A stretch of DNA of 64,000 nucleotides from Chrysogorgia sp. JL179-B06 (GCA_035772405.1 JAYKKM010000378.1:1720501-1784500), one strand, 5' to 3'. Counted from the stretch's first letter, positions 48,964 through 59,507 are shown. The notes: generated by a model not told the origin, from the letters alone. Numbers and translations are program-made.

Positions 48964-49383
48964 ATGGTGAGTGTCGTGTCTGGAGGGATTTTTAACGCAG
49001 TGGCTTTTGCAGGCGCTGGCTTTATGTTTTCGAAGTTTAATCATTCAGGCTATGAAGCTGAGATGAAAAGGCACAACCATGCGTTGGAACAGCTAGCCAG
49101 TGCGAAAGAAATGTGGTACGAAAATGAGGTCGCCAAGAAAGATAAGATCCAGCGTTTGCGACAACGGCTCTCTGACGCTAATGCTGACATCAATGACACA
49201 AACCACGCGTTGGAAGAACTTAGAAGCGTAATGACCATTCACTACAGCGGTCGAGTGTTCACTGAGAGTCCGAAGATTGCGTATTACTACCAACCGAGTG
49301 CGGAAATGAAGGAATACCAATTATTGTTTGTTAGCGCGCTAGGTTTGGGTAGTGGAATAGCGGTGTGGGTACTAGTTCGGTGA
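48964..49383 (+). CDS. Two-hydrophobic-end coiled-coil protein
   Basis: 139 residues, starting MVSVVSGGIFNAVAFAGAGF. A central charged coiled coil (about 30-95, KDKIQRLRQRLSDANADIND) and a C-terminal membrane helix (LLFVSALGLGSGIAVWVLV). I recall similar short proteins beside the polymerase in other invertebrate Polintons, but cannot name a function. Confidence 0.6.
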   Translation: MVSVVSGGIFNAVAFAGAGFMFSKFNHSGYEAEMKRHNHALEQLASAKEMWYENEVAKKDKIQRLRQRLSDANADINDTNHALEELRSVMTIHYSGRVFTESPKIAYYYQPSAEMKEYQLLFVSALGLGSGIAVWVLVR

Positions 49384-49408
49384 AAAAAATGTTGGAGTAG
49401 TATAAGCG

Positions 49409-49969
49409 ATGGACAAACTTATGAGGCAGATGAGTTATGGCTTGACAATTGACGAGATCGCGAGTGAGACGCAAACTGAGTGTGGAGACACCTTCAGAAT
49501 TTACTACTGCTCGGATTGCGACGTTGTGAAAAACACGACTGACTGTGGTGGGTACGCGTGTCCAAAGTGTGGCGACACCGAATGGGGTTACATTCAGAGT
49601 TATGGTGACATGAGACTCACGCGACTAAAAAGCGTTCACAAACGGTCTTGGTGGATGGGGAGGAGACTACGGAATGTTGTGAAGGGTGAGCACCTTGAGT
49701 TGATAAAAGAGGACTTCTTGAAAGTTGTCAATGTGTTGTACTCATGCAATTTGATAAAGGGTAGAAACGTCAGCAGATATGGATACTACATTATTAGGTT
49801 GTGTCATAGAAGACGACTTGAGACACTCAAAAGGGTGCTAGACCTCAAAGACGGGAAGGTGAAAGAGAGGTTCGACGACAATTTGTTTGGGGTGGTGTAC
49901 CCAAAGCTGGGATGGTGTGAAAGTGGTGATCGTTATTACAACGAGTGGCTGGGGAAAAAAAATAAATAA
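49409..49969 (+). CDS. Zinc-ribbon protein, possible transcription factor
   Basis: 186 residues. CSDCDVVKNTTDCGGYACPKCG near residues 34-55 has four cysteines in zinc-ribbon spacing. An alpha-helical domain follows (IKEDFLKVVNVLYSCNLI, IIRLCHRRRLETLKRVLDL). The layout recalls VLTF3-type viral late transcription factors, but the match is weak. It sits directly upstream of the polymerase gene. Confidence 0.55.
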   Translation: MDKLMRQMSYGLTIDEIASETQTECGDTFRIYYCSDCDVVKNTTDCGGYACPKCGDTEWGYIQSYGDMRLTRLKSVHKRSWWMGRRLRNVVKGEHLELIKEDFLKVVNVLYSCNLIKGRNVSRYGYYIIRLCHRRRLETLKRVLDLKDGKVKERFDDNLFGVVYPKLGWCESGDRYYNEWLGKKNK

Positions 49970-49990
49970 GCGTAGTGTATATAGAAGCCA

Positions 49991-52900
49991 ATGAGTCGGA
50001 CTGTGAAAAACCCACTGACAAAAAGACGGGCGCATAAGACGAGTGCAGCCGTTGTCAATTCACTAACAGACGAAGCGACCAACGTTCACGGCTTCTTTTT
50101 AGATCAAGAGGGACAACCTGTAGTCGAAGACCTCGCACCGTCAACGCATCTGTTGGATCGAGCACTGAGAGGGTTCACAAGGTCCTATGGAGTCGAAGTA
50201 ATTGACGACAGAGACATCAATCAGGTAAACGCTAGTAGAAGTGCTGTCACTAACCTTTTGAGACGTGAGCTGGGTGAGACCAACGGAATGAAAGTGGTAG
50301 AGACAGTCAAGGTCACTTTTGAGAAAGTTTTAGAGCGTGACAAGACCACATACAAAACTGCCTACTTTAACAGCGAAACGTTCGTCGTCATTAACGAGCA
50401 TGACATCGAGGGTGTCGCCAATCGTGGGTCGGAGCAGATTTTGACGCGGATAGCTGGGTGGTTATCTGAGGGGTCTGGATGGACTATCGACAAAATAGAT
50501 GCACACTACGTTAATGTCGCTATTTACAGACCTTTGCATGGGAGTAGCTACATTGCGTTGCCAAAGGAGCTGTGCAACAGTATGAAGGGTCTGATAAACG
50601 TAAATAATGGGGATGACAACGAGTGCTTTAGATGGTGTCACCTAGCGCATAAGTTTCCTGTTGGAAAACACTCCGATAGAACGTCGAAGTACGCTAGGCA
50701 TGTCGGTGAGTTGAATTATGACGGAATTGACTTCCCAGTCACACTCAAAGATTACAACAAGATCGAAAAGGCGAACGATATTAGCATAAATGTTTTTGGG
50801 TATGAAAATAAGCAGCCATTCCCTGCGTACGTTTCTAAGGAGGCGTACCCTGACCATATGGACCTATTGTTGATAACTAATGACGTGGGCAACAAGCATT
50901 ATGTGTACATTCGCGATTTTAACAAATTCGTGTACCGTCAGACAGAGCATAAGGCTAGAAAACACTTTTGTAGGTATTGTTTACAGTGTTTCACCCGTGC
51001 GGACGTGCTTGAAAGTCATATTGAAGTGTGTTTGGTCATCAATGGGAAGCAAGCTATTACAATGCCACAAAAAGGTGCGAAAGTGAAATACGAGAATTTT
51101 AGCAGACAATTAAATGTACCATTTGTGGTGTACGCAGACTTCGAGGCTATCACACAGAAGGTGCACACAGCGACACCATCAAGCGAGCGTAGCTACACAA
51201 ATGCTTACCAGAGGCACGTTGACTGTGGTTATGGGTATAAACTGGTTTGTTGCTACGATAACGAGTACAATAAGCCAGTGAAAGTGTATCGCGGTGAAAA
51301 TGCAGTTAACAAGTTTATTGGGGAAATGTTAGAAATTGTCGAATATTGTAAAGAGACATCTGAGAGTCACTTTAACAAAGAGATGACACTGACTGATGAC
51401 GATAAGAAGGACTTTGACGAGGCCAAAAGTTGCCATATTTGCAGCGTTGAGTACACTGGTGCTGACGTTAGAGTGAGAGACCACTGTCACGTGTCAGGTA
51501 AGTACAGAGGATCCGCACATCGTGAGTGTAATGTGAACTTTAAGTTGACTGATAAAATTCCTGTGATCTTCCATAACTTACGCGGCTACGATAGTCATTT
51601 CATTATGCAGGAAATTGGCAAGTTTGGCCAAGACATAAATGTGATACCGAACAACATGGAGAAGTACATGGCGTTCATGCTTGGAAAAAACTTGGTGTTC
51701 TTGGACAGCTTTCAGTTCATGAGTAGCGGTCTAGACAACTTGGTGAGGAACCTACCAAGGGACGCTTTCAAATACACGTCAGAAGTGTTTCGTGATGAGG
51801 GGTTGGCACTAATGACAAGAAAGGGGGTCTACCCCTATGATTATATGGACTCCTTTGATAAATTCGATGAATGCGAGCTACCCTCCAAAAAGGACTTTTA
51901 CAATATTCTGAATGACGAAGATATTACGGAAGAAATGCATGAGCGTGCTTGCGATGTGTGGGACTACTTCGACGTTGAAAACATGGGTGGGTATCACGAC
52001 CTGTATTTGAAAAGTGACGTGCTCTTGCTTGCCGACGTTTTTGTGAACTTTAGAAAGACATGCCATCGTGAGTACAAATTAGACCCGTGTCATTATTTTA
52101 CATCGCCCGGATTGGCTTGGGACGCCATGTTAAAGATGACTGGAGTGGAACTCGAATTATTGTCCGACATTGACATGTTCCAGTTCGTAGAAATGGGTAT
52201 GCGTGGTGGTGTGAGCTACATATGCAACAGACATGGCGTGGCGAATAATAAGTACATGAAGGGGTATGATAAAGCGCAAGAGTCGAAGTATTTGATGTAC
52301 CTTGATGCCAACAATTTGTATGGGTGGGCGATGAGTCGAAGTCTACCTACGGGCGGTTTTAAATGGTTGACTAAGAAAGAAATAGAAAAGGTTAATCTAT
52401 GCGACTATCACAACAATAGTAAAAAGGGCTTACTGCTCGAAGTCGACTTGGAGTATCCAGACCATTTGCATGACCTGCATAACGATTACCAAGTGGCTCC
52501 TGAGAAGATGGAAATAACTGTTGACATGTTGTCGGAGTACTGCGCGAAAATCAAAAATAAGTTCAACGTGAGTGTTGGCGGCGTGAGGAAGCTGGTGACT
52601 AATTTGATGGACAAAAAAAAGTATGTGTGTCACTATGGAAATCTGCAGTTGTACACGAACCTTGGGTTGAAAATCAAAAAGGTTCATAGGGTCCTACAAT
52701 TTGATCAGTCCAAGTGGTTGGGCAAGTACATTGACTTTAACACAGTCAAAAGAACTGCGGCTAAGAACGCTTTCGAGAAGGATTTCTTCAAGTTGATGAA
52801 CAACAGTGTGTTTGGAAAAACAATGGAGAATTTGAGGAAGCGTGTGGATGTAAGATTAGTGACCACCGAGAAAAAGTTAGAAAAGCTTGTCTCAAAGCCT

Positions 52901-53572
52901 ACGTTTGTGTCTTGCAAGATATTTAGCGAGAATTTAGTCGCTGTCCACAAAGTTAAAGAAACGCTGACACTAAATCGACCTGCGTATGTGGGTATGTGCA
53001 TACTAGACTTGAGTAAAACGCTGATGTACAATTTCCACTACAATTATATCATGAAAAAGTACTCTAGCGACACCTGCAGATTACACTTCACCGACACTGA
53101 CAGTCTGCTGTACACAATAAAAACTGACGACGTTTACTCTGACTTTATGATGGAGTGCGAAAAGTTTGACAATAGCGATTACCCTGCAGACAGCCCATTC
53201 GCTTTTAAGGAGAATAAGAAAGTTATTGGGAAGATGAAAGACGAGTGCGCTGGAACGCCAATTATTGAGTTCGTTGGGTTGCGCAGTAAAATGTATAGCT
53301 ATTTGAAAGAGGATGGAGGTGGTGGGAAAACCGCTAAAGGTATTAGAAAGAATATAATTAAAAAGGTAATCAGACACGAAGATTACAAAAGTGTGTTACT
53401 CGAGCAGAAACAGTTGCGACACACAATGAAGACCATTAGAAGTGTCAAACATCAGCTCGGTAGTTACGAAATTAATAAAGTATCGCTATCCTGTTTTGAT
53501 GATAAACGATACCTTTTAGAAAATGGTATTGACTCCTACGCATATGGTCACAAAAACATTGTAGTGAGGTGA
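49991..53572 (+). CDS. Protein-primed family B DNA polymerase
   Basis: 1193 residues, intact. Zinc-finger-like CRYCLQCFTRADVLESHIEV near 327-347; exonuclease motif I YADFEAIT near 381; an endonuclease VII-like Cys/His insert (CHICSVEYTG, RDHCHVSGKYRG, HRECN) near 481-517; Exo II FHNLRGYDSHF near 527; Exo III YLKSDVLLLADVF near 670. Polymerase motifs are A (YLDANNLYGWAM, near 770), B (KLMNNSVFGKT, near 934) and C (FTDTDSLLY, near 1034). These are the marks of Polinton polymerases that replicate linear genomes from a terminal protein. Its 3' end runs into the right terminal repeat. Confidence 0.97.
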   Translation: MSRTVKNPLTKRRAHKTSAAVVNSLTDEATNVHGFFLDQEGQPVVEDLAPSTHLLDRALRGFTRSYGVEVIDDRDINQVNASRSAVTNLLRRELGETNGMKVVETVKVTFEKVLERDKTTYKTAYFNSETFVVINEHDIEGVANRGSEQILTRIAGWLSEGSGWTIDKIDAHYVNVAIYRPLHGSSYIALPKELCNSMKGLINVNNGDDNECFRWCHLAHKFPVGKHSDRTSKYARHVGELNYDGIDFPVTLKDYNKIEKANDISINVFGYENKQPFPAYVSKEAYPDHMDLLLITNDVGNKHYVYIRDFNKFVYRQTEHKARKHFCRYCLQCFTRADVLESHIEVCLVINGKQAITMPQKGAKVKYENFSRQLNVPFVVYADFEAITQKVHTATPSSERSYTNAYQRHVDCGYGYKLVCCYDNEYNKPVKVYRGENAVNKFIGEMLEIVEYCKETSESHFNKEMTLTDDDKKDFDEAKSCHICSVEYTGADVRVRDHCHVSGKYRGSAHRECNVNFKLTDKIPVIFHNLRGYDSHFIMQEIGKFGQDINVIPNNMEKYMAFMLGKNLVFLDSFQFMSSGLDNLVRNLPRDAFKYTSEVFRDEGLALMTRKGVYPYDYMDSFDKFDECELPSKKDFYNILNDEDITEEMHERACDVWDYFDVENMGGYHDLYLKSDVLLLADVFVNFRKTCHREYKLDPCHYFTSPGLAWDAMLKMTGVELELLSDIDMFQFVEMGMRGGVSYICNRHGVANNKYMKGYDKAQESKYLMYLDANNLYGWAMSRSLPTGGFKWLTKKEIEKVNLCDYHNNSKKGLLLEVDLEYPDHLHDLHNDYQVAPEKMEITVDMLSEYCAKIKNKFNVSVGGVRKLVTNLMDKKKYVCHYGNLQLYTNLGLKIKKVHRVLQFDQSKWLGKYIDFNTVKRTAAKNAFEKDFFKLMNNSVFGKTMENLRKRVDVRLVTTEKKLEKLVSKPTFVSCKIFSENLVAVHKVKETLTLNRPAYVGMCILDLSKTLMYNFHYNYIMKKYSSDTCRLHFTDTDSLLYTIKTDDVYSDFMMECEKFDNSDYPADSPFAFKENKKVIGKMKDECAGTPIIEFVGLRSKMYSYLKEDGGGGKTAKGIRKNIIKKVIRHEDYKSVLLEQKQLRHTMKTIRSVKHQLGSYEINKVSLSCFDDKRYLLENGIDSYAYGHKNIVVR

Positions 53573-54188
53573 CAAACATTGAAAATAGTGAACAAACGGA
53601 CTAATTCGCGAAACAACCGGCCACCTGTTAGTATGCAAATTAGTCAATGTTGCTAACCAATCAAAAGAGCGCCATTTTGCTATCCATTTGGGTACTTGTT
53701 TGGATAAAATATTTGTTGTGGGCGCTGGTGTGGGTTGACCAATCAAAAGAGCGCCATTTCGCTATCCATTTGGATAAACATCACCACTAGATTCAAAATC
53801 TAGTGGTTTTTTTTTCGCGCGTGAATTGGAAATGTGTCAGTCAAAAAAAAGCGTGAAAATTTTGAAGCGACACAAATTTGTGAAAATGTTGAAACGACTA
53901 TTTTTAAACTTGACTGAAATGTGGTTTGGTATAAATTCAGTATTGTTTCACGAGTCTCGCGTGTGTTTGACATTAATCGGTGGAGAGGGGTGTGTCAAGC
54001 CAAATTAACGACCGCTGTAGTAGTATAGCAAGTGGGGCTGCGAGCTTATTCGACGTCAATCGTGAATATAAATACCAAAACATTGCCAAATTTGTCGAGT
54101 CGTGACTTGGCACAAATTTGGTGATGTTTTGGTATTTATATTCACGGTTGACGTCGATTGGGCTCGCAGCCCCACTTGCTATACTACC
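53563..54188. repeat. Right terminal inverted repeat of element C
   Basis: Complement of 37080-37727 with about 30 bp missing. The inner edge encodes, out of frame with the polymerase, the last ~13 codons and stop of the small protein at 37691 (ENSEQTD). The left-end gene tail has therefore been copied to the right end. The outer 54018-54188 is an imperfect palindrome as on the left. Confidence 0.9.
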
Positions 54189-54194
54189 GTTCGT
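54189..54194. other. Target site duplication GTTCGT (right)
   Basis: Direct repeat of 37074-37079, immediately after the right terminus. Confidence 0.9.
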
Positions 54195-54832
54195 GTGTAT
54201 TGTGTTTTGTTCGTGTGTATTGTGTTTTGTTCGTGTGTATTGTGTTTTGTTCATGTGTATTGTGTTTTGTTCGTGTGTATTGTGTTTTGTTCGTGTGTAT
54301 TGTGTTTTGTTCGTGTGTATTGTGTTTTGTTCATGTGTATTGTGTTTTGTTCGTGTGTATTGTGTTTTGTTCGTGTGTATTGTGTTTTGTTCGTGTGTAT
54401 TGTGTTTTGTTCATGTGTATTGTGTTTTGTTCGTGTGTATTGTGTTTTGTTCGTGTGTATTGTGTTTTGTTCGTGTGTGTTGTGTTTTGTTCGTGTGTGT
54501 TGTGTTTTGTTCATGTGTATTGTGTTTTGTTCGTGTGTATTGTGTTTTGTTCATGTGTATTGTGTTTTGTTCGTGTGTATTGTGTTTTGTTCGTGTGTAT
54601 TGTGTTTTGTTCGTGTGTGTTGTGTTTTGTTCGTGTGTGTTGTGTTTTGTTCGTGTGTATTGTGTTTTGTTCGTGTGTATTGTGTTTTGTTCATGTGTAT
54701 TGTGTTTTGTTCATGTGTATTGTGTTTTGTTCGTGTGTATTGTGTTTTGTTCGTGTGTATTGTGTTTTGTTCGTGTGTATTGTGTTTTGTTCGTGTGTAT
54801 TGTGTTTTGTTCGTGTATGTTGTGTTTTGTAC
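54189..54832 (+). repeat. 20-bp minisatellite, right array
   Basis: About 32 further units of TGTATTGTGTTTTGTTCRTG in the same phase and orientation as the left array, plus some with GTGTG for GTATTG-type changes. Ends at a degenerate unit near 54832. Confidence 0.97.
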
Positions 54833-54849
54833 TTATGGGCCACCGTATG

Positions 54850-55672
54850 ATATAGCTCAGTATAACGTTCTGACAACATTATATCAACACGTTCACACAA
54901 CGTTCGGTTATGATATAGCTAGTACGTTCTGACAACATTATATCAACACGTTCACACAACGTTCGGTTATGATATAGCTACAACGTTCTGACAACATTAT
55001 ATCAACACGTTCACACAACGTTCGGTGATGATATCGCTTCAACGTTCTGACAACATTATATCAGCACGTTCATACAACGTTCGGTCATGATATAGCTAGA
55101 ACGTTCTGACAACATTATATCAACACGTTCACAAAACGTTCGGTCATGATATAGCTACAACGTTCTGACAACATTATATCAACACGTTCACACAACGTTC
55201 GGTCATGATATAGCTAGAACGTTCTGACAACATTATATCAACACGTTCACACAACGTTCGGTCATGATATAGCTAGAACGTTCTGACAACATTATATCAA
55301 CACGTTCACACAACGTTCGGTCATGATATAGCTACAACGTTCTGACAACATTATATCAACACGTTCACACAACGTTCGGTCATGATATAGCTACAACGTT
55401 CTGACAACATTATACCAACACGTTCACACAACGTTCGGTCATGATATAGCTACAACGTTCTGACAACATTATATCAACACGTTCACACAACGTTCGGTGA
55501 TGATATCGCTACAACGTTCTGACAACATTATATCAACACGTTCACACAACGTTCGGTTATGATATCGCTACAACGTTCTGACAACGTTATGTCAACACGT
55601 TCACACAACGTTCGGTTATGATATCGCTACAACGTTCTGACAACATTATATCAACACGTTCACACAACGTTT
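54850..55672 (+). repeat. 59-bp satellite array
   Basis: About 14 copies of a 59-bp unit containing ACGTTCTGACAACATTATAT, CAACACGTTCACACAACGTT and CGGTYATGATATAGCT. Copies are highly similar. ACGTT/AACGT motifs recur three times per unit in alternating orientation. Confidence 0.95.
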
Positions 55673-56154
55673 TGTTTTTTGGTAAAACGAAGCAACAATA
55701 ATTATATTTCAATTGATGATTCATGATTATGTTATGGCTTTTGGATGACGAATAGACCTTACCCATGATGCGCGAATATATCAATGGTATATCTTTGTGT
55801 AACGTAGAGCAATTGTTTTACGTCTCCCAGAGGGAGTTAATTAACATTAACATAAGAAAGGAAATCTCGCAAGGAATTATGGTACTAGCTGTAGTAGTCA
55901 CTAATAGATTCACACGTCATAATGGTAAGGTCTATTGTTTGGGTCATACAACAAGTAAATTTGGCAAATCGTAAGAGTGGAGGAATGTTTGTGGCATCAT
56001 CATCTGTACCAGTACCAGTTCGACAATCTTGCATTGTTTTTGGAAGACGAATTGTTCGGGTCGTATACGACCTGTCAAATTTGGCAAATCGTACCAGTGG
56101 AGAATTGTTTGTGGTTCCTCGTGCGTACGAACAAAACACAATACACCCAGCTAA
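55673..56154. other. Core between inverted satellite arms, with an internal duplication
   Basis: Two segments of about 60 bp, near 55945-56005 and 56060-56120, are similar (both contain AAATTTGGCAAATCGTA and GGA..TTGTTTGTGG). No convincing gene. Confidence 0.5.
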
Positions 56155-56545
56155 CACATAACGTTGTGACAACATTGTGGGAAGGTTCTAGTTTGGTTAG
56201 GTCGGACCTAACCTTCAGACAACGTTCACCGGACGTTTGTCGCTTGGATATCGTATCATAACATTGTGTGGACGTTGTATAACGACGTTCACAATCCAAC
56301 GTTGTGTGACCGGTGTAACGTTGTCAGAACGTTGTAGCGATATCACAATACAACGTTGTGTGAACGTATTGGTATAACGTTGTCAGAACGTTGTAATGAC
56401 ATCATAACCCAACGTTGTCAGAACGTTGTAACGACATGTATCATAACCGCGAACGTTGCGTGAACGTGTTGACATAACGTTGTCAGGACGTTGTATTGAC
56501 GTCACAAACCAACGTTATATTCAGCTGCTGACAACACGTTCTAAG
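56155..56545 (-). repeat. Diverged satellite, inverted relative to the 59-bp array
   Basis: AACGTTGTGTGAACGT, TATAACGTTGTCAGAACG and related words are the complement of the 59-bp unit, with irregular spacing. With 54850-55672 this forms two inverted arms around about 480 bp. Confidence 0.7.
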
Positions 56546-57265
56546 AACGTTAATATTAGAATGTCGAATTGTGTGCTTGCACGATCGTGATTTCCGACGC
56601 AAATTCTGGTGGTGCTATACAGCCATATCTTGTGCTTTTGGAGAGACGATTGGCATTTCCGGATGGATTAAAAAGTGCGGCTCTACGTAAAACGCTAAAT
56701 CTTCCCAGCATTTTTGTCGGAGTTTGGCCAGGGATCGGTAATTATTCGGCATTTGTCGCCCCTTTTAACCAATTTGTCGATTTTTGCTGACTTTTGTCGG
56801 CACATTTTGCCGTTTCCGTTAAAAATTTCGCCCAAACATAAAGTTTATTCTCATTAGATCGCAGGTCCAAATTTGCCGAAATAAATCCGATTTGTGCCGA
56901 CAAGAGCAACATTGGGGGGGTGCGACACCCCCCGCACCCCCCTCGCTACACCCCAGACTAGTGATAGATGCTTTTAAATAAGTGATAAAACGTGTTGTGC
57001 TGCGTAGACAGTGTAGAAATACAAATCAAAATGTATAAAAATGTCCAGGTGTAATGCCGAAATAGCGTGTAAGTTGTCTTCGAAACGTTAGACAACTTAC
57101 AAACTATTTCATAGACTTGCTCCAAATCTGCCTCTTGATTGTTTCGGGTTTGTTTAAATTTGTTTTTTTCAAAGAACTCGCCATATAGATGCTTGTTCGC
57201 TTTTTATATAGAAATATTATGAAAGAACACGAGGAGTCGCGAAAGTGTGCGGGAACCTTGGGACC
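56546..57265. other. Intergenic, no gene seen
   Basis: Ordinary genomic DNA with a C-rich tract (CACCCCCCGCACCCCCCTCG near 56925). Confidence 0.4.
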
Positions 57266-57267
57266 AC

Positions 57268-58990
57268 GAGGAATTTCACTCCGCTTACCCAACATTATAT
57301 GAGAGCTGGGATGGTAACGACGCTTCGGGATGGTATATAACGACCGTTTACGAAAACTCTGACTGGTTGATATCAACGGCTGCTTCAAGAACAATCTCAA
57401 AATCGCTCACCTTAATATCAAGACATCAGTATTTACAACAAAATTGATGAGGTACTCGATTTATTAAATAAATGTAATTTTGACATATTGTTTATTGCTG
57501 AAACCAAGATCGACATCTTAGTACCAAATTCATTTCTAGCTCACCCGCATTATCGCGTTCTTCGACAGGATAAGAAGGATGCTGACTGTGCGATTAATAT
57601 CAGATTGTATCGGCGAACGAAACTGGAACCCGTTCGCATTGAGTCGATATGTCTAGACATTAAGGGTTGTGGAAACACCTGGTTCTTAGTATGTGCTTGC
57701 TGCTGGCGTTCACCAAATAAATGTAAAATGGCAGATTTTATTTCGTCTTGTTCTTCCACAGCCGAACAAATGTATGCCAAGGAAATACGTAAGGAAATAC
57801 TATTTATTGGGGATTTTAACATGAATATGTTCACGGGTCCTGATAAAAGTCGAGAACCACATCGGGTCTTGTCTGGCTTTTGTGATCAATTTTGTCTGTC
57901 TAATACAATAACTTCAACAAAAACCTTGCTGGATGTCATTCTCGTTTCACACCAGGACAATTTGCATCAAGCGGCACGTTCGTTGCAGCTCGGAATAAGT
58001 GACCATGACTTATTGTTCATTGTTAGGAAACAAAAGCTACCAAAGCCCAAAGCACGTATTATCGAATATAGGTCAATGAAGAAACTCGACCAGGCGTCTT
58101 TTCTTTCAGACCTTAGAAACATACCATGGGATAGCGCCAATATAACCAAGAAGTATCCAAAAAGAAATGCGTTTGAGGAACCGCCATATAAAAAATTCCG
58201 GCGTAATCCTAATGACGAGAAATGGAAAATTTACAAAGAACAAAGAAATAAAGTGACAGCTATGAAATGACAGGGTGTTAAAAACTATTGTTTTGACGCA
58301 ACGGAGCTGATGCATCATTCGGCTCTGTTGGTTTATAAGTCGGGAAAAGATGAAACCATTACTACCAAGCAGCAAGTAAAATACAGGTGTTAACACTATT
58401 CATCTAATTGTAGTGTTTAATGAGTATTTCTCGACACCGGTTATCGGTGAATCTGTATTGAGCCTTTCTGTGGAAGACTTTAAAAGCCATCCAAGCGTTA
58501 TGTCATCAGAAATAAATCGTATAATTTAGATTTTTCGTTTGAGCCAGTTACTTCTGTATACGTAGCTGCTCTTCTGGTTGGACTGAATGTCAAAAAATCA
58601 TGTGGTCCCGATTGTTTTTCAACGAAGATACTCAAGATCGCTGCACCGGTTATTGTTTTTCGACTTACGAGATTGTTCAATTACTGAATCGAGTCATATC
58701 CCAGTCGCCTATGCAGTGGAAATTGAGAAATGAATCTTGAAAAATGAAAATTGAAAACTATCGCCCGGTTAGTGTCCTGTCTACCATATCCAAATTATTC
58801 GAGAAAGTGATGTATGACCAATTATATATAAAATTTTCACCTATTTTCTCTGGCAATATGTCTGGGTTCCTACGTGGCCATTCTTGTCGCACTGCATTAT
58901 TAAAGCTTACTGATGATTGGCGTAAGGCTCTCGATCAGAGAAAGGACATAGGCATTGTGGCCATTAACTCTTTGCTTCGAACTGTTTGAA
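57268..58990 (+). pseudogene. Degenerate LINE: apurinic endonuclease then reverse transcriptase remnant
   Basis: 57488-58270 encodes an endonuclease/exonuclease-type domain (FIAETKID, ILFIGDFNMN, LLDVILVS, LGISDHDLLF). After several stops, 58560-58990 shows RT beginnings (KSCGPDCFS near 58590, ENYRPVSVLSTISKLFEK near 58750, GFLRGHSCRTALLKL near 58860), then truncation. The RT catalytic ADD region is absent. The 5' segment 57268-57356 repeats at 25066. Confidence 0.8.
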
Positions 58991-59045
58991 GTCAGTTATG
59001 TGCTGCGAAGTATCTTGTTGCATCATAGTTCCCTGCGCAGGCTAC

Positions 59046-59146
59046 AGTAGCCCAAGTTAACGCCTAGCGGGCGTCTTGTTAATATAATTACAAAGCTAGC
59101 GGATGGTTCAAGAGTGCTCGATACCATTAGAGGTAGAGCGTTTTTT
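59046..59146. repeat. Dispersed repeat fragment
   Basis: TAACGCCTAGCGGGCGTCTT near 59058 is the near-complement of 31644-31668. Short and non-coding. Confidence 0.5.
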
Positions 59147-59507
59147 AAATAAAATAGTTAGAATGTTTTCGTCACTACTCTGAGTTTCACGCGTAATGCG
59201 ATCTTCAGGCAACTGACAGTTCAGCTTCAACTTGTCGTTAATATACTCGGCGGGTTAAAAATAGTTCTGATGACGACAAGAAAACTCTTTTAAATAAAAG
59301 ATCGGAAATTTTGGCGAAGTGTCGTCACCCAATCAATCACCGATTAACGAACGTCAGCAAACGATCAACACACAAAACGTCATCAGAACTATTTTTAACC
59401 CGCCGAGTATATTAACGACAAGTTGAAGCTGAACTGTCAGTTGCCTGAAGATCTCATTACGCGTGAAACTCAGAGTAGTGACGAAAACATTCTAACTATT
59501 TTATTTT
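59147..59507. repeat. Fold-back element with ~130-bp arms
   Basis: 59147-59275 and 59378-59507 are near-perfect inverted copies (for example TTAGAATGTTTTCGTCACTA against its complement) around about 100 bp. One base change (ATGCGATC versus ATGAGATC complement) near the middle shows how recent it is. MITE-like; no coding capacity. Confidence 0.85.

Larger units (their letters stand above)
37080..54188. mobile_element. Element C: full-length Polinton/Maverick, 17,109 bp
   Basis: Bounded by inverted termini AGTAGTATAG (left) and CTATACTACC (right, one terminal mismatch) and by a 6-bp duplication. It contains family B polymerase, integrase, packaging ATPase, capsid and penton-like genes: the defining Polinton set. 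Size is typical (15-20 kb). Broken integrase, fibre and 43355 genes indicate a non-autonomous or decaying copy. No adenain-type cysteine protease was recognised. Confidence 0.95.

Noticed and set aside
55922..56161. 79-residue frame with two LANRxSG repeats as a gene
   Set aside because: The repeat reflects a DNA-level duplication in the core between satellite arms; the surrounding reading frames show no coding signal.
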